A stretch of 64,000 nucleotides of DNA from Sinotaia quadrata (GCA_028829895.1 CM054178.1:91951558-92015557); one strand, 5' to 3'. Positions 12,224 through 24,055 are shown, counted from the stretch's first letter. The notes: a model not told the origin generated them from the letters alone. Translations and numbers: made by a program.

Positions 12224-12944
12224 TGTGACACAACGCCACACTAGTTATTGGTTATGATTGTTATTTAATAACTAATTACAAGTGATGAGAATCTTAATTT
12301 ATGTTATTAATAATTCTCCAGAAGACACAATTCATCTCTCGGGCAATGTAAACTTTTTCTATCTTTCACAACATTAAAGACAAACATTTACCGTCACAAA
12401 ACATTTCCCTATGTGGAAAACTTCTTATCAAAGGAGAAGGTAACTCCGTCTTTAATCTATTTTTAGTGAGTCCCATCCACCCACTATCTCTCCAACATTT
12501 GGTAATCAATATGTGTAAGAAGGTCAATCAATTTAACAAAAAATTTCTTAAATCCACAATCAAATATACAACATATGAATATAATCAAAGAGCGTTGACA
12601 TTTATATCATTTCACAACAATGTTTGATTAACTCTAAACAATCATTCAGATTATCCTAGACTTCAGCAAGTCAATCAAAAGAACATATGTATATATAATC
12701 AAGTTCATAGGCATAATTCATAGCAGAAATGAGAGTGGAGTTTTAGATAAATAATTAATATCAATGTACATAACCTTTTTAATGATGGCGGCTGTCTCTG
12801 GTGTGGGTTTATAATCACATGGTTTGCAACAAGTCACGGTCTTTTTTATTTAGATGACGGTCCAATGTGTTCCTTCTTGGAACTTTACACAACTGTTCCA
12901 GAATCTTCGATGCACTCACAAAGCACGCCTTGAAGAATCAGGAA

Positions 12945-13092
12945 ATTCACAAGCACTATCAAAGCACATCACACAGAATGTTCTAGAACCTTTGTGAGCA
13001 TTATCAAAGCACATCACACAGAATGTTCTTGAACCTTTGTGAGCACTATCAAAGCACATCACACAGAATATTCTAGAATCTTTGTGAGCACT
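12945..13092. repeat. 45-bp triplication inside copy C
   Basis: AAAGCACATCACACAGAATG, then TTCTAGAACCTTTGTGAGCA, at 12961, 13006 and 13051. The minus-strand frame 12916-13167 with a repeated CVMCFD motif is its read-through. Confidence 0.92.
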
Positions 13093-13289
13093 ACTCAGTT
13101 CACTACGAGGAATGTTCAAAATAATCTTCGTGAATTCTCGAGACCAAACTAAAGACTCAATTTTCACTGTATTGGCTTTCGAACAGAATTCACAGGAATA
13201 AACTTACAGCAGACATTTACTGATAAGTTCGATGTCAACACTGGATTTACACACCAATATGATGTATGCAGTCTTACGCGGATCAAATG

Positions 13290-13490
13290 CATCATTGACT
13301 GCAATAACTAAACAGCGGCATTCAACTGAAATTACTAAACAGCAACGGACTGACTACAATAAATAAACAGCAACAAACTAACTGAAATGCTTAAACAGCA
13401 ACATTATGACTGCAATAACTAAACAGCAACACTTTGACTGAAATGACTAAACACCAACGGACTGACTGAAATGCTTAAACGGTAACAGTC
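13290..13490. repeat. Degenerate repeat inside copy C
   Basis: Imperfect repeats of GACTGCAATAACTAAACAGC, about 20-25 bp, seven or eight units. It lies within the 5' half of copy C and is absent from copy A. Confidence 0.8.
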
Positions 13491-13604
13491 ACGAATCGGA
13501 TATAAGCACAATAGCTGTGAGTGTTACTTCGCTAATTTGGCTCATTGCTGTGCAAAGAATTCAAATTATGTAAGGGAGGCAATCTATTTCACCGCCCAAA
13601 AATG

Positions 13605-13950
13605 AAAACTGTAGTGGAATGAAATTATTTTAATGCAATATGTGATGTTCCTATATACAGCTATGTCACATTAGGTGTGAAATGTTTCTATTTTTAGTAT
13701 TTTCTCTCCTAACTTTTTTTGGTATTTTTCTCTTTCAAAACACATTTTTTCTTTCTCATTGATTTGTATTTTCTCTGTCAAGTTACAGTCTCCACCACCA
13801 CCCCACCTCACCGTCTCTCTAATTCTTTGAAGTCTCACAAGTATGAATTATTTTTTTAAATCTCAAATTATTCCCACTGTCAGAGGATACTTCGTAAAGA
13901 ACAAGAAATAGTAAGAGACCGCTCTTGGAAATATTGATTTAAATCTCGAC
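13605..13950. other. AT- and pyrimidine-rich sequence, no gene recognised
   Basis: T/C-rich on the plus strand, with no ORF or repeat of note. Confidence 0.5.
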
Positions 13951-13954
13951 CGCA

Positions 13955-14160
13955 CTGCTGTATAACTATATCAGTCGGTGTGTAAGTATATCAGTGTATA
14001 ACTTTATCAAAGCGCTTCTATAAATCAGACATTGATTAAATCAATAAGTAACTATATCAATCATTGTGTAACTAGGTCAGCGTGTACCTATACAAGTGAG
14101 CATGTAGTTATTTAAGTCAACGAGCAGATGTGTCATTTAAGTGTTTGTCAGTGAGTAAGA
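13955..14160. repeat. Degenerate TATATCAGTGTGTAAC-type repeat
   Basis: Loose repetition of AACTATATCAGTC(G/A)GTGTGT words with no exact period. Confidence 0.6.
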
Positions 14161-14279
14161 CAGCGAGTGTTTCTTCGTCGGTCAGTATAACCTGATGTTT
14201 TCTGTTAGCGAGCGAACTGTGCACGTAAATGTAATAGTTAGTGAACGTGGCAGTATGCGAGTGGGGATATTATCAGTGT

Positions 14280-14550
14280 GAGCGTGACATTACTAGTCAT
14301 TGTTTTATGTTATCAGTCATTAAGAGTGACATTACTAGTCATTGTTTTATCAGTCATTAAGAGTGACATTACTAGTCAGTGTACGATATGTTATCAGTCA
14401 TTAAGAGTGACATTACTAGTCATTGTTTTATCAGTCATTAAGAGTGACATTACCAGTCATTGTTTTATCAGTCATTAAGAGTGACATTACTAGTCATTGT
14501 TTTATCAGTCATTAAGAGTGACATTACTAGTCAGTGTACGATATGTTATT
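14280..14550. repeat. About 36-bp minisatellite, 7 units
   Basis: AGAGTGACATTACTAGTCAT and TGTTTTATCAGTCATTA recur. Two longer units contain CAGTGTACGATATGTTAT, so a higher-order block is present. The frame at 14278-14478 is read-through. Confidence 0.93.
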
Positions 14551-14689
14551 AGCCTGCATTGAAGCAAGTCATGGAATCGAATGTTACGATTTCATGAACG
14601 TTTGGTAATAAGTCTAATGGTTGTGAGCATGAGTAATTAGTCAATGAGTGCGAACTAACATTACTCTCTGGATCCCATGATGTTATTAG

Positions 14690-15370
14690 TACGAGCATTT
14701 TGCCAGCCAGTGAGTGAACATCATAACTATTTTAGTCAGTGAACGAGACTTTGTCAGTCACCGAGTGGACATTATATATGTTTTAAACAGTAAACGTTGA
14801 GTGGACATTATCACGTAAGTTATTGAGGGAATCGTTATCAGTGACTAACATATTCGGTCAGTGAGATGACATTATTCAGTCAGTGAAGGAGACCTTATTA
14901 GTCATTGAGTGGACAGTATATCACTTCAATTATCAAGTCAGACATCAGTCAGTGAGTGGATCTTACCATTTCAGTTTTCAAGCCACTCGTCAGTTACTGA
15001 ATGACATTCACATTTCAGTTTTTAAGCCTCACATCAGTCAGTGAGTGGACGTTACCATTTAAGTTTTTAAGCCGCATGTCAGTCATTGAGTAGATGTTAC
15101 CATTTCAGCTTTTGCCACATGCTGAGTCAGTGAGTGGGCGTTACCATTTCAGCTTTCAAAGTCATATGTCGGTCATTGAATTGACGTTATCATTTCAGTT
15201 TTCAAGCCACACATCAGTCAATAAGTGGACGTTACCATTTCAGTTTTCAATCCACACGTCAGTCAGTAAAAGGACGTTACCATTTCACTTTTCAATCCAC
15301 ACGTCAGTCAGTAAAAGGACGTTACCATTTCAGTTTTCAATCCACACGTCAGTCAGTGAAAGGACGTTAC
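14690..15370. repeat. About 45-bp minisatellite, decaying leftward
   Basis: CAGTCAGTGAGTGGACGTTA, then CCATTTCAGTTTTCAAGCCA and CACGT. Units at 15200-15370 are nearly identical and those near 14700 are degenerate. The ORF 15094-15408 is read-through of the young end. Confidence 0.92.
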
Positions 15371-15420
15371 CTAAGAGTATAAGCTGCGTGGTGGGTAGTG
15401 GAAATTAGCACTTTATCTGA

Positions 15421-15698
15421 TTACGAGCAAGATCGCAAGCACTGACAAACAAACGCATATACAGCTTGAACAAGGAGCAATTGACTTTTCCGGCCTTGAC
15501 ATTGATTTTGAGATGCTGGCGTTGAGTTAAATATAGGGCATGCAAAGCAAAACACACCAAAACGACTGGGGATTACAATTTCCAGATACGTGGCGTTCCG
15601 ATAAAGTTTTAAATCGTTATCTCCCGACTTCGACACTTTTTCTTTTTCCTTTAAAGACACAGTGCGGTTGATGTGACAAGCGGTTAATTGGCATGCGA
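15421..15698 (-). CDS. Candidate 3' coding exon, unknown protein
   Basis: On the minus strand an open frame runs about 92 codons to a TAA at 15421-15423. Just upstream, at 15699 on the minus strand, lies a good acceptor: a CT-rich tract ending CTCTCTCACAG. The frame stays open from that AG to the stop with non-repetitive, balanced composition. It includes a Lys/Glu-rich start (LKEKEKVSKSGDND), YLEIVIPSRFGVFCFACPIF and a Cys-containing C-terminus (FVCQCLRSCS). It stands out between two repeat blocks. No family is recognised and no AATAAA is close downstream. It could be a chance ORF; the support is the acceptor and the repeat-free frame. Confidence 0.28.
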
Positions 15699-15866
15699 CT
15701 GTGAGAGAGAGGGTGGCTTGGTATCAATCTTGAATGGGGTCATGCATAAAGTGTAAAGAGAATTGGTTCAAGAAGAGATCACAACAGAACACTATCGGCA
15801 AAGATTGCTTTGGTCGGACAGTTGGACTGTTTTATATTTACTGACATGATTGGCTTTTCCTTTCAG

Positions 15867-15992
15867 CAAGATATGATTTCAACAATAATCATGCAGCACT
15901 GTAATGCACATCACCCACCCACCCCAAGAAACAAACAACCCAACCTCACAAAACAAGAACTAAATCATCTTACAAAGTTAAAAGGGAGGTAA
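15867..15992 (+). CDS. Candidate coding exon, unknown protein
   Basis: A consensus acceptor lies at 15866: CTGAC branch-like, then TTTTCCTTTCAG. It is followed by 41 codons beginning QDMISTIIMQHCNAHH and containing NLTKQELNHLTKLKG. The frame ends at TAA 15990-15992, overlapping a possible donor AG|GTAACA at 15989. The product is not repetitive and has no recognised domain. It lies divergently from the minus-strand candidate at 15421-15698. The support is splice-signal quality plus a short open frame. Confidence 0.22.
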   Translation, partial: QDMISTIIMQHCNAHHPPTPRNKQPNLTKQELNHLTKLKGR

Positions 15993-15999
15993 CATTTTC

Positions 16000-16820
16000 A
16001 GAGTGAATGACCCCATATAAATAAGACAACGGATAACTAATTGAGATATTTAGTTTAATTTGGAATTATTTGTGTGACAGCCACCTGTTAACACTATAAA
16101 TTCTAGGAGAGAAAACTTGTTTCCTGATTGAGATTTAGTTATTATGTAGAGAGAATTAGGTAACTAATGTATAGTTAGTTATGTAATGTAGAGAATGTTA
16201 ATTATGTAACGTGATAGTTGTGCAATGTAGAGTTTTGCAAAGTAGAGTTACGCAGTGTAGAGAGAGTGAGTTATATAATGAAGAAAGAGGTAGTTTCGCA
16301 ATAGTAGATCAGAGAGCTTCTAATGCAGTAGATTTGACCTTGACACATTCGTAAAAAGCCAAAAGCGCTTACAAATTGTCAGCATGTCTAAATGGCCACT
16401 ATTGCCAAGGGTCCGCTAATATATATTGCTTGTTTGCTACGATTATGTAAATATTTATTTCTCCACAATCCTTACGTGAAATTTTATTCTTTCTTACATA
16501 ATAGATAGGTGTGTCGTTTTACACAGGAGTATTCGAATGCTAAAGCTCTGCTGAGTTAACTGTAAAGCACCCTGAGGTAAGATGAAATAGTTTTCAGTTT
16601 TCAGAGTGCTATTTTAAAAGTAAATTATAAGTGCGAGTGAACATTTCTTTCTGCTTAATTTTTCTGTAAATTTATTGTAACCTATTTCTACTATTTCACA
16701 CCTTATTTTAATGTATGAGTTTTCACTGAAGTATGTTTCGTATAACCTTCGGCTGCTTCTTCTTGCTAGGAATTACCTGAGGTATTTTCTACCAGTTTCC
16801 TTGTATGAATGTGCCTACAC
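16000..16820. other. Unique AT-rich sequence
   Basis: It holds a loose TATGTAATGTAGAGA-type repetition at 16130-16310 and otherwise no gene or repeat. Confidence 0.5.
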
Positions 16821-17375
16821 TTAGCAGACCATTTCTAATTTTATCAGTTCAGCTAAACATTTTAGTTCATTAGCCACTGTGCTATGCAGGAATATGACAG
16901 TATGCAAGTCTGCTACATTAGGTGACGTCATTGTGACACACTGCTGATAGGAGACTCTTTATGTTGTCCAGTAGTTACTGAGGTGGAGAGATTTCTGCTG
17001 AAACACTCGTACACCTCTGCATACAGAGGCTTGTTGCATGACCCAGTTCTGGGGAATGGCTATCTACTACATTCCAGACATGTGTTGTTATTATTGGCTA
17101 TGTCTACTTCATCCTAGACATACTTGTGTGTCACCCGTCCTGTTAGTAATTCTGTCTGGAGAGACATCATCTATCGGACTACAGTGGGTTTAAAGGTATA
17201 TACCCAAGCATAGATAACATACTACAGAATCATTGTCCCCATGTTATAAATGAAGTTACAGCATGTGATGTTCAAGAGTCACTCTTGCATAATGAAAAGA
17301 ATATTAATGTAGAGGTGTAGATAACCATTTATTTTTCATGCTTCTTCATGAGCTAAGTCTGACAGAAGAGATTAT
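16821..17375. other. Unique sequence with CRE and a short ORF
   Basis: A perfect TGACGTCA lies at 16923-16930. An ATG near 17037 opens about 51 codons (MTQFWGMAIYYIPDMCCYYW and onward) to a TAA near 17191. No domain or splice support was found, so it is noted but not called a gene. Confidence 0.35.
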
Positions 17376-17376
17376 T

Positions 17377-17540
17377 TCTGACCAAAAACTTAAGTGTGTA
17401 GGTGTGATCACGATTGAATGACGAATGGTGGCTGGAGGGGTGAGATGAGTGACATAATTTCTGGTCAGAAGCTTAAGTACACAGTTGCAAATGCAACTGA
17501 ATACTGAATGGTGGCTGGAGGGGTGAGATGAGTGATTCCA
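17377..17540. repeat. 83-bp tandem duplication
   Basis: GAATGGTGGCTGGAGGGGTG plus AGATGAGTGA occurs at about 17423 and 17506, with related sequence before each. Confidence 0.85.
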
Positions 17541-17959
17541 GTTAGCTTACAAGTGAAGTTAGTGTAAATAGCCAGTCAAACTCTTTTCCAATGCTTGTGA
17601 TCATTATTCGAAGTCCAGTTCCAAAGGCAGACCATGAGCCATGGTGAGTTGTCTGATATAATACATGAGAATGAATTTAGAATAATTTGTATATTAGAAT
17701 TATTGTTTCATGTGTTGGACTTAGAATGACATAGTTCCTTGATTTAGATATAGTGTATATTCTGGGTTGATTAATTTTATATGTATATGTTAGATTAACT
17801 ATGCATTATTGAATGTGTGACTCTATTATAAATCAATCAGATTTATAACAGATATATTGAGTGAAGTGTGTATGAGGGCTAACAATTCTCTTGCAGACAC
17901 ATAAGAGAGTGTAGAAAATTATATAGACTGAATTAAAACGTAACCCTTTAATATTTCTA

Positions 17960-18820
17960 GGGCATGACTTTTTCCTTGTTGTTTGGGATCAAGAATTCAT
18001 GGAGCTCATTTTGAAAATTCCTCAAGGTGTGTTGAGTAAGTGCACAAGAATCTTCAAAAACATTCCTTGATGTACTTGATAGCACATGTGAAATTCAGGA
18101 TGATTCTCTAAGGCATGTTTGGAGAGCACGTCCGAAGATTCTGGAACAGTTGTGTAATGTGTCTCTAGAAGTGGCACATGAGACCTTGTCTAAATATGAA
18201 AGACAGTGACTTGTTGCAAACCGGATGACTGTGACAGCCGCCATCTTTGAAAAGGTTATGTGCACTGACTTTAATCATTTCTCTGAAACTCTACTCTCAT
18301 TTCTGTGATGGTATCCATAAACTTAATTGTTAATTATGTACTTATGTTGCTTGTGTCTGCTGCTAGGATAAACTGAACACTTTTCCAGTGTTAATTGAAA
18401 ATTGTTGTGAAGTGATGTAAATGTCAATGCTCTTTTGTTTATATTCATATGTTGTATATTTGATTGTTGGTTTAATAAATTTATTGTCCTCCTTGCACAT
18501 ATTTATAGCCATATGCTGGAGAGACGGTGGGTGAATGGAGTCTTGCTAAATATAGAATAAAAGTCGGATTTGTCTTCTCCTTTGGTAAGAAGTTTCCCTC
18601 TACAGAAATATTGTGTGACAGTAATTTTTTTTTAATTCTTTTTAATGTTGTGGAAGAGAGAAAACATTTACAGCGCCTGCTTATCTCCCAAGTGAGAGAG
18701 ACGAGTTGTGTCTTCTGGAGAATTATTAATAACATAAATTAAGATTCTCATCACTTGTAATTAGTTATGGATGATTAATTAATAATAACAACCATTAAAT
18801 AGTGTTGTTGATGTCGCACA
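17960..18820 (+). mobile_element. TGTGGCGG-family element, 3' part (copy B)
   Basis: Plus-strand homology to copy A starts near AGGGCATGAC (17961). It continues through AAGATTCTGGAACAGTTG and AATTAAGATTCTCATCA, and ends at TGATGTCGCACA (18820). The 5' half is absent or unrelated, so this copy is truncated or chimeric. Confidence 0.7.
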
Positions 18821-18825
18821 GCGAA

Positions 18826-19090
18826 ATGGCCCGGTAAATAAGACAACATTTGGTGCGTAAGTTCAATATTCACTGCTTCAGTGAATGGCCCGATAAATAA
18901 GACAACAACTTACTGTTTGGTGCAGAACTGGATTCTTCAGTGACTATCCCTGGGAATAAGACAACAACTTACAGTTTGGTGCAGAACTGGATGCTTCAGT
19001 GACTATCCCTGGGAATAAGACAACAACTTACTGTTTGGTGCGAGAGTGATATTCACTATTTCAGTGAATGGCCGGGTAAATAAGACAGCA
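18826..19090. repeat. About 65-bp minisatellite
   Basis: CCCGGTAAATAAGACAACA and TTACTGTTTGGTGCAGAACT, with CTTCAGTGA words, about four units. It directly abuts the 3' end of copy B. Confidence 0.88.
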
Positions 19091-19114
19091 AGGACTTCAG
19101 TACACGAGAGGACA

Positions 19115-19305
19115 TTGTTCTAAATCAATGAACGGTCGGGTAAGTAGGACTTTTCTAATCTAAATCAATGAACGGTCGGGTAACTAAGACTGAACGGTTG
19201 GGTAAGTAGGACTTCTTTTTCTAATAAATGAACGGTCGGGTAACTAGGACGTTTTTTCCTAAATGAATGAACGGTCGGGTAACTAGGACTTTCTATCTAA
19301 ATCAA
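19115..19305. repeat. About 37-bp minisatellite
   Basis: AATCAATGAACGGTCGGGTA and ACTAGGACTTTT repeated about five times. It shares the CGGGTAA(C/A)TAAGAC core with the preceding array, so the two are probably related. Confidence 0.88.
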
Positions 19306-19571
19306 TAAATGGTGTGCATGCAATGGCTTAATATTCAGTATGAAATGGGAGAATGTGCTAAAACAGTGACAATTCCAGTTAGTAAAATGTAAAATAATTA
19401 GTCTATATTTTTCTTCTTTCGTTCTGACCAATCGCTTTTCTCGTAACGTTTATCTCTTATCTCTTGGGATTTTGCTGTGATGGAGTTATCTCGACCAACC
19501 CTTCAGTAAACATTTGTCTTTCTGAAATTTGTTTGGGCGGATATTTGGAACTCGCTTTTCTCTAACCTTCA

Positions 19572-19660
19572 TTTCCACTTCCTATCACTACATTTTGTTT
19601 ATTTCTCTAACCTTCATTTCCATTTCCTATCACTACATTTTGTTTATTTCGGAAAAGTAT
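19572..19660. repeat. 46-bp tandem duplication
   Basis: TCTCTAACCTTCATTTCCA, then TTCCTATCACTACATTTTGT, twice. Confidence 0.9.
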
Positions 19661-19799
19661 TTTGCTCAGTGCATTTGGGAGCAAACTATGGCCACAGAAA
19701 GAGTTCCTTGAAAACGCCAAACTTGTAGACATCTAAATTCCTACTACACTCGGTCATCTAACGTTAGTCGTCTGCTGGTTCAAGTAGAAAATGCACATC

Positions 19800-20400
19800 A
19801 CAGTAGGTCAGATGGAAGAAAAACCTATTGTACCACAACTTAAATTCATCAGATTAGGAGTAGTGGGATGGGGAAAAACCTTGGTTGTACTACTACCTCT
19901 TGAATGCACAAGATTGGGGTTGGGGTTTTGTAAAAGAAGAAAAACCTTTGTTTTACTACAACTTGAAATTACCGGATTGGGTGTGTAGTGTGGGATGGGT
20001 ATGGGAAATAAAGGAAACGTTTGTTTGTATTATAATTTGATTTTTTCATTTGGTGTTGATAGAATAAAGATAAACCTTTGTTTTTCTACACCTTGAATTC
20101 ATCAAACTGGTGGTTAGGGGTTTGTAAAAGAAGAAAACATACCTGTGTTACTACAACTTGAATTCACCAGAATGGGTTGGGGATTTGTAGAATGAATGAA
20201 AACTTTGTCTGGTTATAATATGATTGGGTGGTGGTTGGGGATTTGTAGAATGAATAAAAAATATTTGTTTGATTATAAATATGATTCGGGTAGTGTTTGG
20301 GGACGGGGAGAAACTTCCGTTTTACTATAATTTGAATTCATCGGATTGTGGGTAGTTAGATGAAGGGAAACCTTTCTTTAGTAAGGAACTAAATTCATTA
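19800..20400. repeat. Degenerate about 80-bp repeat
   Basis: AAACCTTTGTTTTACTACAA, then CTTGAATTCATCAGATTGGG and GGTGGTTGGGGATTTGTA blocks recur imperfectly. Short frames (19791-19988) are read-through. Confidence 0.75.
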
Positions 20401-20439
20401 AATTGGGTCACAAGAGATAAACGTTTGTTACGTGATGAA

Positions 20440-20740
20440 ATATAGTCATCTGACTTGATCAGCATACAGAGAAATCTTGGCGTTTTTTCATCCATATTCA
20501 TCAGACTTGATCAGCATACAGATAAATCTGGGCTTTTTTTAAATTCATAGTCATCAGTCTTGATCAGCATTCAGAGAAATCTGGGCGTTTTTTTCATCCA
20601 TTTTCATCAGGCTAGACGAGAAGAGAAAATGTGGAGCAAAATTTATGTTGTGTCCTTGATCAAGATACATACTTTAAGTTTGCGATAAATTTGTGTTGTG
20701 TCCTTGACATACTTTAAGTTTGCGATAAAGGTATATCGTC
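20440..20740. repeat. Two short arrays: about 65-bp x3 and about 50-bp x2
   Basis: GACTTGATCAGCATACAGA and AAATCTGGGC recur three times. AAATTTGTGTTGTGTCCTTG and CATACTTTAAGTTTGCGATA recur twice. Confidence 0.85.
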
Positions 20741-20911
20741 GCTCGCTGCACTTTGTAAGCGAAACCAGAAAGAAAACGAGATGAAATCTTCAGACTACTT
20801 AATTTGCTTGCTCAGCAAACAGTGTTTCCACAACTATAGTGATAAACTAAGGTACACTCTTCATCAAATGATAAAATTAGCACTTAGACAGATGTCATTA
20901 TTTTATTTGTC

Positions 20912-21105
20912 GCATCTCACATTTCCCCAATAAGGGGTTAAAGAACAATAAAAGAACTAGTCATTGGTCTGTTATACATAAAGCAATGGTCATTTCAAGA
21001 ATGGCAAACATCTCACATTTCCCCAATAAGGGGTTAAAGAACAATAAAAGAACTAGTCATTGGTCTGTTATACCTAAAGCAATGGTCATTTCAAGAATGG
21101 CAAAT
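20912..21105. repeat. 96-bp tandem duplication
   Basis: CATCTCACATTTCCCCAATA through ATTTCAAGAATGGCAAA at 20913 and 21009, nearly identical. Confidence 0.95.
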
Positions 21106-21109
21106 ATCG

Positions 21110-22305
21110 AGTAACTCAAATTTAATAAGTGCCCCAAATGAAAGAAAGATAATTAACATTTTCAACAGTTCACTACTCAAATGCAAAGTATTCCAATACA
21201 CATTTAATAAGTTGTTATGCTATAATTGTGCTATTAAATTATATTTGTAAGAGCACGAATAAAATAATTCGATACAATTTTATTTAAGTTTTATTTTTCA
21301 TACAATTTAAATTACGAATTAAATTGAAAAGTCCAGATCAAAATTTATCACCGAAACAACCACAGTGATCAGGGAAATAATTTCCAGATGTGTGAAATCT
21401 GTAGCCTACACCTGCAGTACAGGAAATCTATCTTTTAAATTTGGTACGTGCGGAGTCTGCAGACAAAAAGCTTCTGAAGAATGGAAAACCCAACCTTCCA
21501 CTCGGACGTGCTGTCCGTAGTCTTTCCCCGCATTGTGGAAAATCGATCCGCCATTCTGATACCTGTGTCAGTTTGCTCGCCTTCAGTTAATTATTTAATA
21601 GGGTTTGCATCTGACAGTCATCAGAGGTGAGAGATGATTTTTTGAGGTCCTAGAAATAAGTTCAATGCAGACAATTAATTATCTCTGACATTAGAGGGAG
21701 ATAACACTGCACGAATTGAGAGTGATGGTTCCTAAATTCGTTCGTCATACGTTGCTTCCCTTTAATTAGCCGAAATAGCAGTGGCCGGTCACAAAACGAC
21801 ACCTTTTATGTCTCGTCAGTCCTATAAATAATGTACGACTATTAAGTTAGTTTGGAACATTGCCATATCGTGTTACGTCGTTCAGTTCAGTATAGCCACG
21901 TGACAAAAACCAGGACAAGGGTGACTCACAAATACAGACAGGGCTATAGATTATCTGCCATTTAACAAGCGGTATTGTCTGCGCTAACTAGCACATTAGA
22001 CCTGTAAATAACCCAGTCACTGATAGAGGTTAAATACTGCAAAGGGCAGATTGGTTTCAAACATAATTTGAATACTAATGAACTGAATAAGCTAGATAGA
22101 TAGAGCCAGTTGAAAGGACTATTAATCCAGCAGAGTTGTGTAATTCATTAAGAGTAGATAAGACTGTATGACCAACAGAGCTATATAATTTATTAGCAAT
22201 ACATAGGATTATATGACCAACAGAGCTATATAATTTATAAAATACACTTTTAAAAACATTTACTCGAAACTTTATGCAAATTTTCGCAATAAAACAAAAG
22301 TGCCT
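21110..22305. other. Unique sequence with a Cys-rich open frame
   Basis: Non-repetitive except for two copies of TATGACCAACAGAGCTATAT near 22170-22235. A plus-strand frame without ATG (21323-21520, 65 codons) contains GTCGVCRQKASEEW and ends TRTCCP, with six Cys in its second half. No clear acceptor or recognised family supports an exon call. Confidence 0.35.
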
Positions 22306-22308
22306 TGG

Positions 22309-22447
22309 CAGGGCGTCTTAACAGCATTATAGGCCTACGGGCAAAGCAGTGCACTGGGGCCTTATCTACACAACCACTCACAAGAATAGAAAATGACAGT
22401 AAGTCACAACATACATGCCCAGCATGCCTTGCGTTAAGACGGCACTG
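22309..22447. mobile_element. hAT-type MITE (139 bp)
   Basis: The inverted termini CAGGGC-GTCTTAACAGCAT (left) and CAGTGCCGTCTTAACGCAAG (right, reverse complemented) bound a 139-bp unit. The internal GGGCAAAGCAGTGCACTGGG also occurs, in reverse, in the element at 37046-37216. The flanking octamers tgccttgg and gtcctggg match at 5 of 8 positions, compatible with an eroded 8-bp hAT duplication. It is non-coding: the frames over it (22250-22483 minus, 22305-22505 plus) are shadows. Confidence 0.7.
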
Positions 22448-22629
22448 GTCCTGGGTACGCGTGTTGTTCGTAAAGGTTTTCATGATTCCTCGCTGTGATG
22501 ATTAGACCTTGGGACAAATTATGCTTCGTTTTTTTTCTATTATTTTTTATTCTTCTTAATAAAAATTGAATAAAGTGTACCGGTTATTGTGACCTTCGAG
22601 CAGCCAACTGTGTAATCTGCCGTACCCAC

Positions 22630-22746
22630 CTTTGCTACACGCAGTAGAGGAATTAGGTCAAGTTCATTGACGACGCGTGGGAGTCCAGATGTATAGACGG
22701 GGAAGGTGAGAATGGGAAAAAATTCAATAGAATGCACCATGACCAT
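22630..22746 (-). CDS. Candidate 5' or internal exon, unknown protein
   Basis: Minus strand: an ATG at 22746 opens 39 codons (starting MVMVHSIEFFPILTFPVY) that end exactly in phase 0 at a good donor, GCAAAG|GTGGGT, at 22629. The protein tail reads NELDLIPLLRVAK. The frame would continue past the donor to 22540, becoming Lys-rich in AT-rich DNA, which suits an intron. No TATA or acceptor was identified upstream and no family was recognised. Confidence 0.2.
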
Positions 22747-23032
22747 ATATGGAGATTTGCGTTCCGATCAATGGCACATGTGAATTAGTGATTCGACCCA
22801 GAGTCGCTTATGTACATATTCATCGCTAAACCTGTGAATTATGAAGTGACTGCTTGAAACCTATTGTGATATGTTATTGTATTGACTATTGGTATGCTAT
22901 TATTGATTATTGTTCTGTATGAAACTATCACATATCTCTTTCAAAGAAGGATCTGTGGCATTAGCGATAATTCATGCTGTCTGTATAGATGAAATTGAGC
23001 ACATGTTGTGCGCTATGCTTTTATCGATGTGA

Positions 23033-23204
23033 AACCATTTGTAATGAGTAAAACCAATTTGTAATGAGTAAAACCAATTTGTAATAAGTAAAACCAATTT
23101 GTAATGAGTAAAACCAATTTGTAATAAGTAAAACCAATTTGTAATGAGTAAAACCAATTTGTAATGAGTAAAACCAATTTGTAATGAGTAAAACCAATTT
23201 GTAG
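23033..23204. repeat. 20-bp minisatellite, 8-9 units
   Basis: GTAATGAGTAAAACCAATTT in perfect 20-bp register, with a few gtaataag variants. The opposing-strand frames (22972-23243) are read-through. Confidence 0.97.
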
Positions 23205-23609
23205 ATTGATATAATTGTTCAATGTGCATTTAATGTAGACCATTCACTGACTATGGTATTAGCTATTGTGATTTATGTAAGTGTAAAATTGGAATATTAT
23301 CATCACATTTGTAAATATTTCTCCATAATAAGAAGTTTGTAAATTATAAGTTAGCATGTAGCTAAAGGTTAATAATGTAAAATTGTAAGAGTTTTCTATT
23401 CACTGATGCCACAAAGCCTTAATGCTCTTAAGCAATTATTAGCAGTCACAAAGGATTACGATTATTCTTACAGCTGGCCTATTTACTTACCATCGGGTGA
23501 TTTTGTGCCAAACTTTGGTCGTCAGATGGTCTAGGACACCGCTGACATAGGCAAGGAGGCACTGCATGTGTAACAGCAGCCACACGATCATCCATCCATT
23601 CTTCAGAGA

Positions 23610-24055
23610 TGCAGTTAAGTCATCTCAATACTGCACAAATTTATAATCTGACTAAAGAAATATTGACTTTGGACAGTTAAGTCATCTCAATACTGCACAA
23701 ATTTATAATCTGACTAAGAAATATTGACTTTGGGACAGTTAAGTCATCTCAATACTGCACAAATTTATAATCTGACTAAAGAAATATTGACTTTGGGACA
23801 GTTAAGTCATCTCAATACTGCACAAATTTATAATCTGACTAAAGAAATATTGACTTTGGGACAGTTAAGTCATCTCAATACTGCACAAATTTATAATCTG
23901 ACTAAAGAAATATTGACTTTGGGACAGTTAGGTCAACTCAATACTGCACAAATTGATATTCTGACTAAAGAAACATTGACTTTGGGACAGTTAAGTCATC
24001 TCAATACTGCACAAATCAATATTCTGACTAAAGAAACATTGACTTTGGGACAGTT
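23610..24055. repeat. 63-bp minisatellite, 7 units, in-frame
   Basis: CAGTTAAGTCATCTCAATAC, TGCACAAATTTATAATCTGA and CTAAAGAAATATTGACTTTGG repeat every 63 bp, i.e. 21 codons. The plus frame 23724-24077 is therefore a 21-residue repeat (LGQLSHLNTAQIYNLTKEIL). Single-base deletions in the first units break the frame, and there is no flanking exon structure, so coding is unlikely. Confidence 0.93.

Larger units (their letters stand above)
12224..13600 (-). mobile_element. TGTGGCGG-family element, copy C
   Basis: This copy runs on the minus strand. Its 3' terminus is at 12224 (TGTGACACAACGCCACACTA on the plus strand). Its 5' terminus near 13600 reads TGGGCGGTGAAATAGATTGCC after reverse complementing. 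The body aligns by eye with copy A, including TGGTCTCGAGAATTCA and AAGATTCTGGAACAGTT. An internal 45-bp segment is triplicated (12945-13092). No matching TSD is visible. Confidence 0.7.

Noticed and set aside
21323..21520. 65-codon Cys-rich frame on the plus strand
   Set aside because: No ATG and no clear acceptor or donor. The Cys pattern does not match a domain I can name.
22972..23243. Two overlapping minus ORFs with repeated FTHYKLVLLITNW
   Set aside because: Frame read-through of the 20-bp array; both frames give the same residues because three units span 60 bp.
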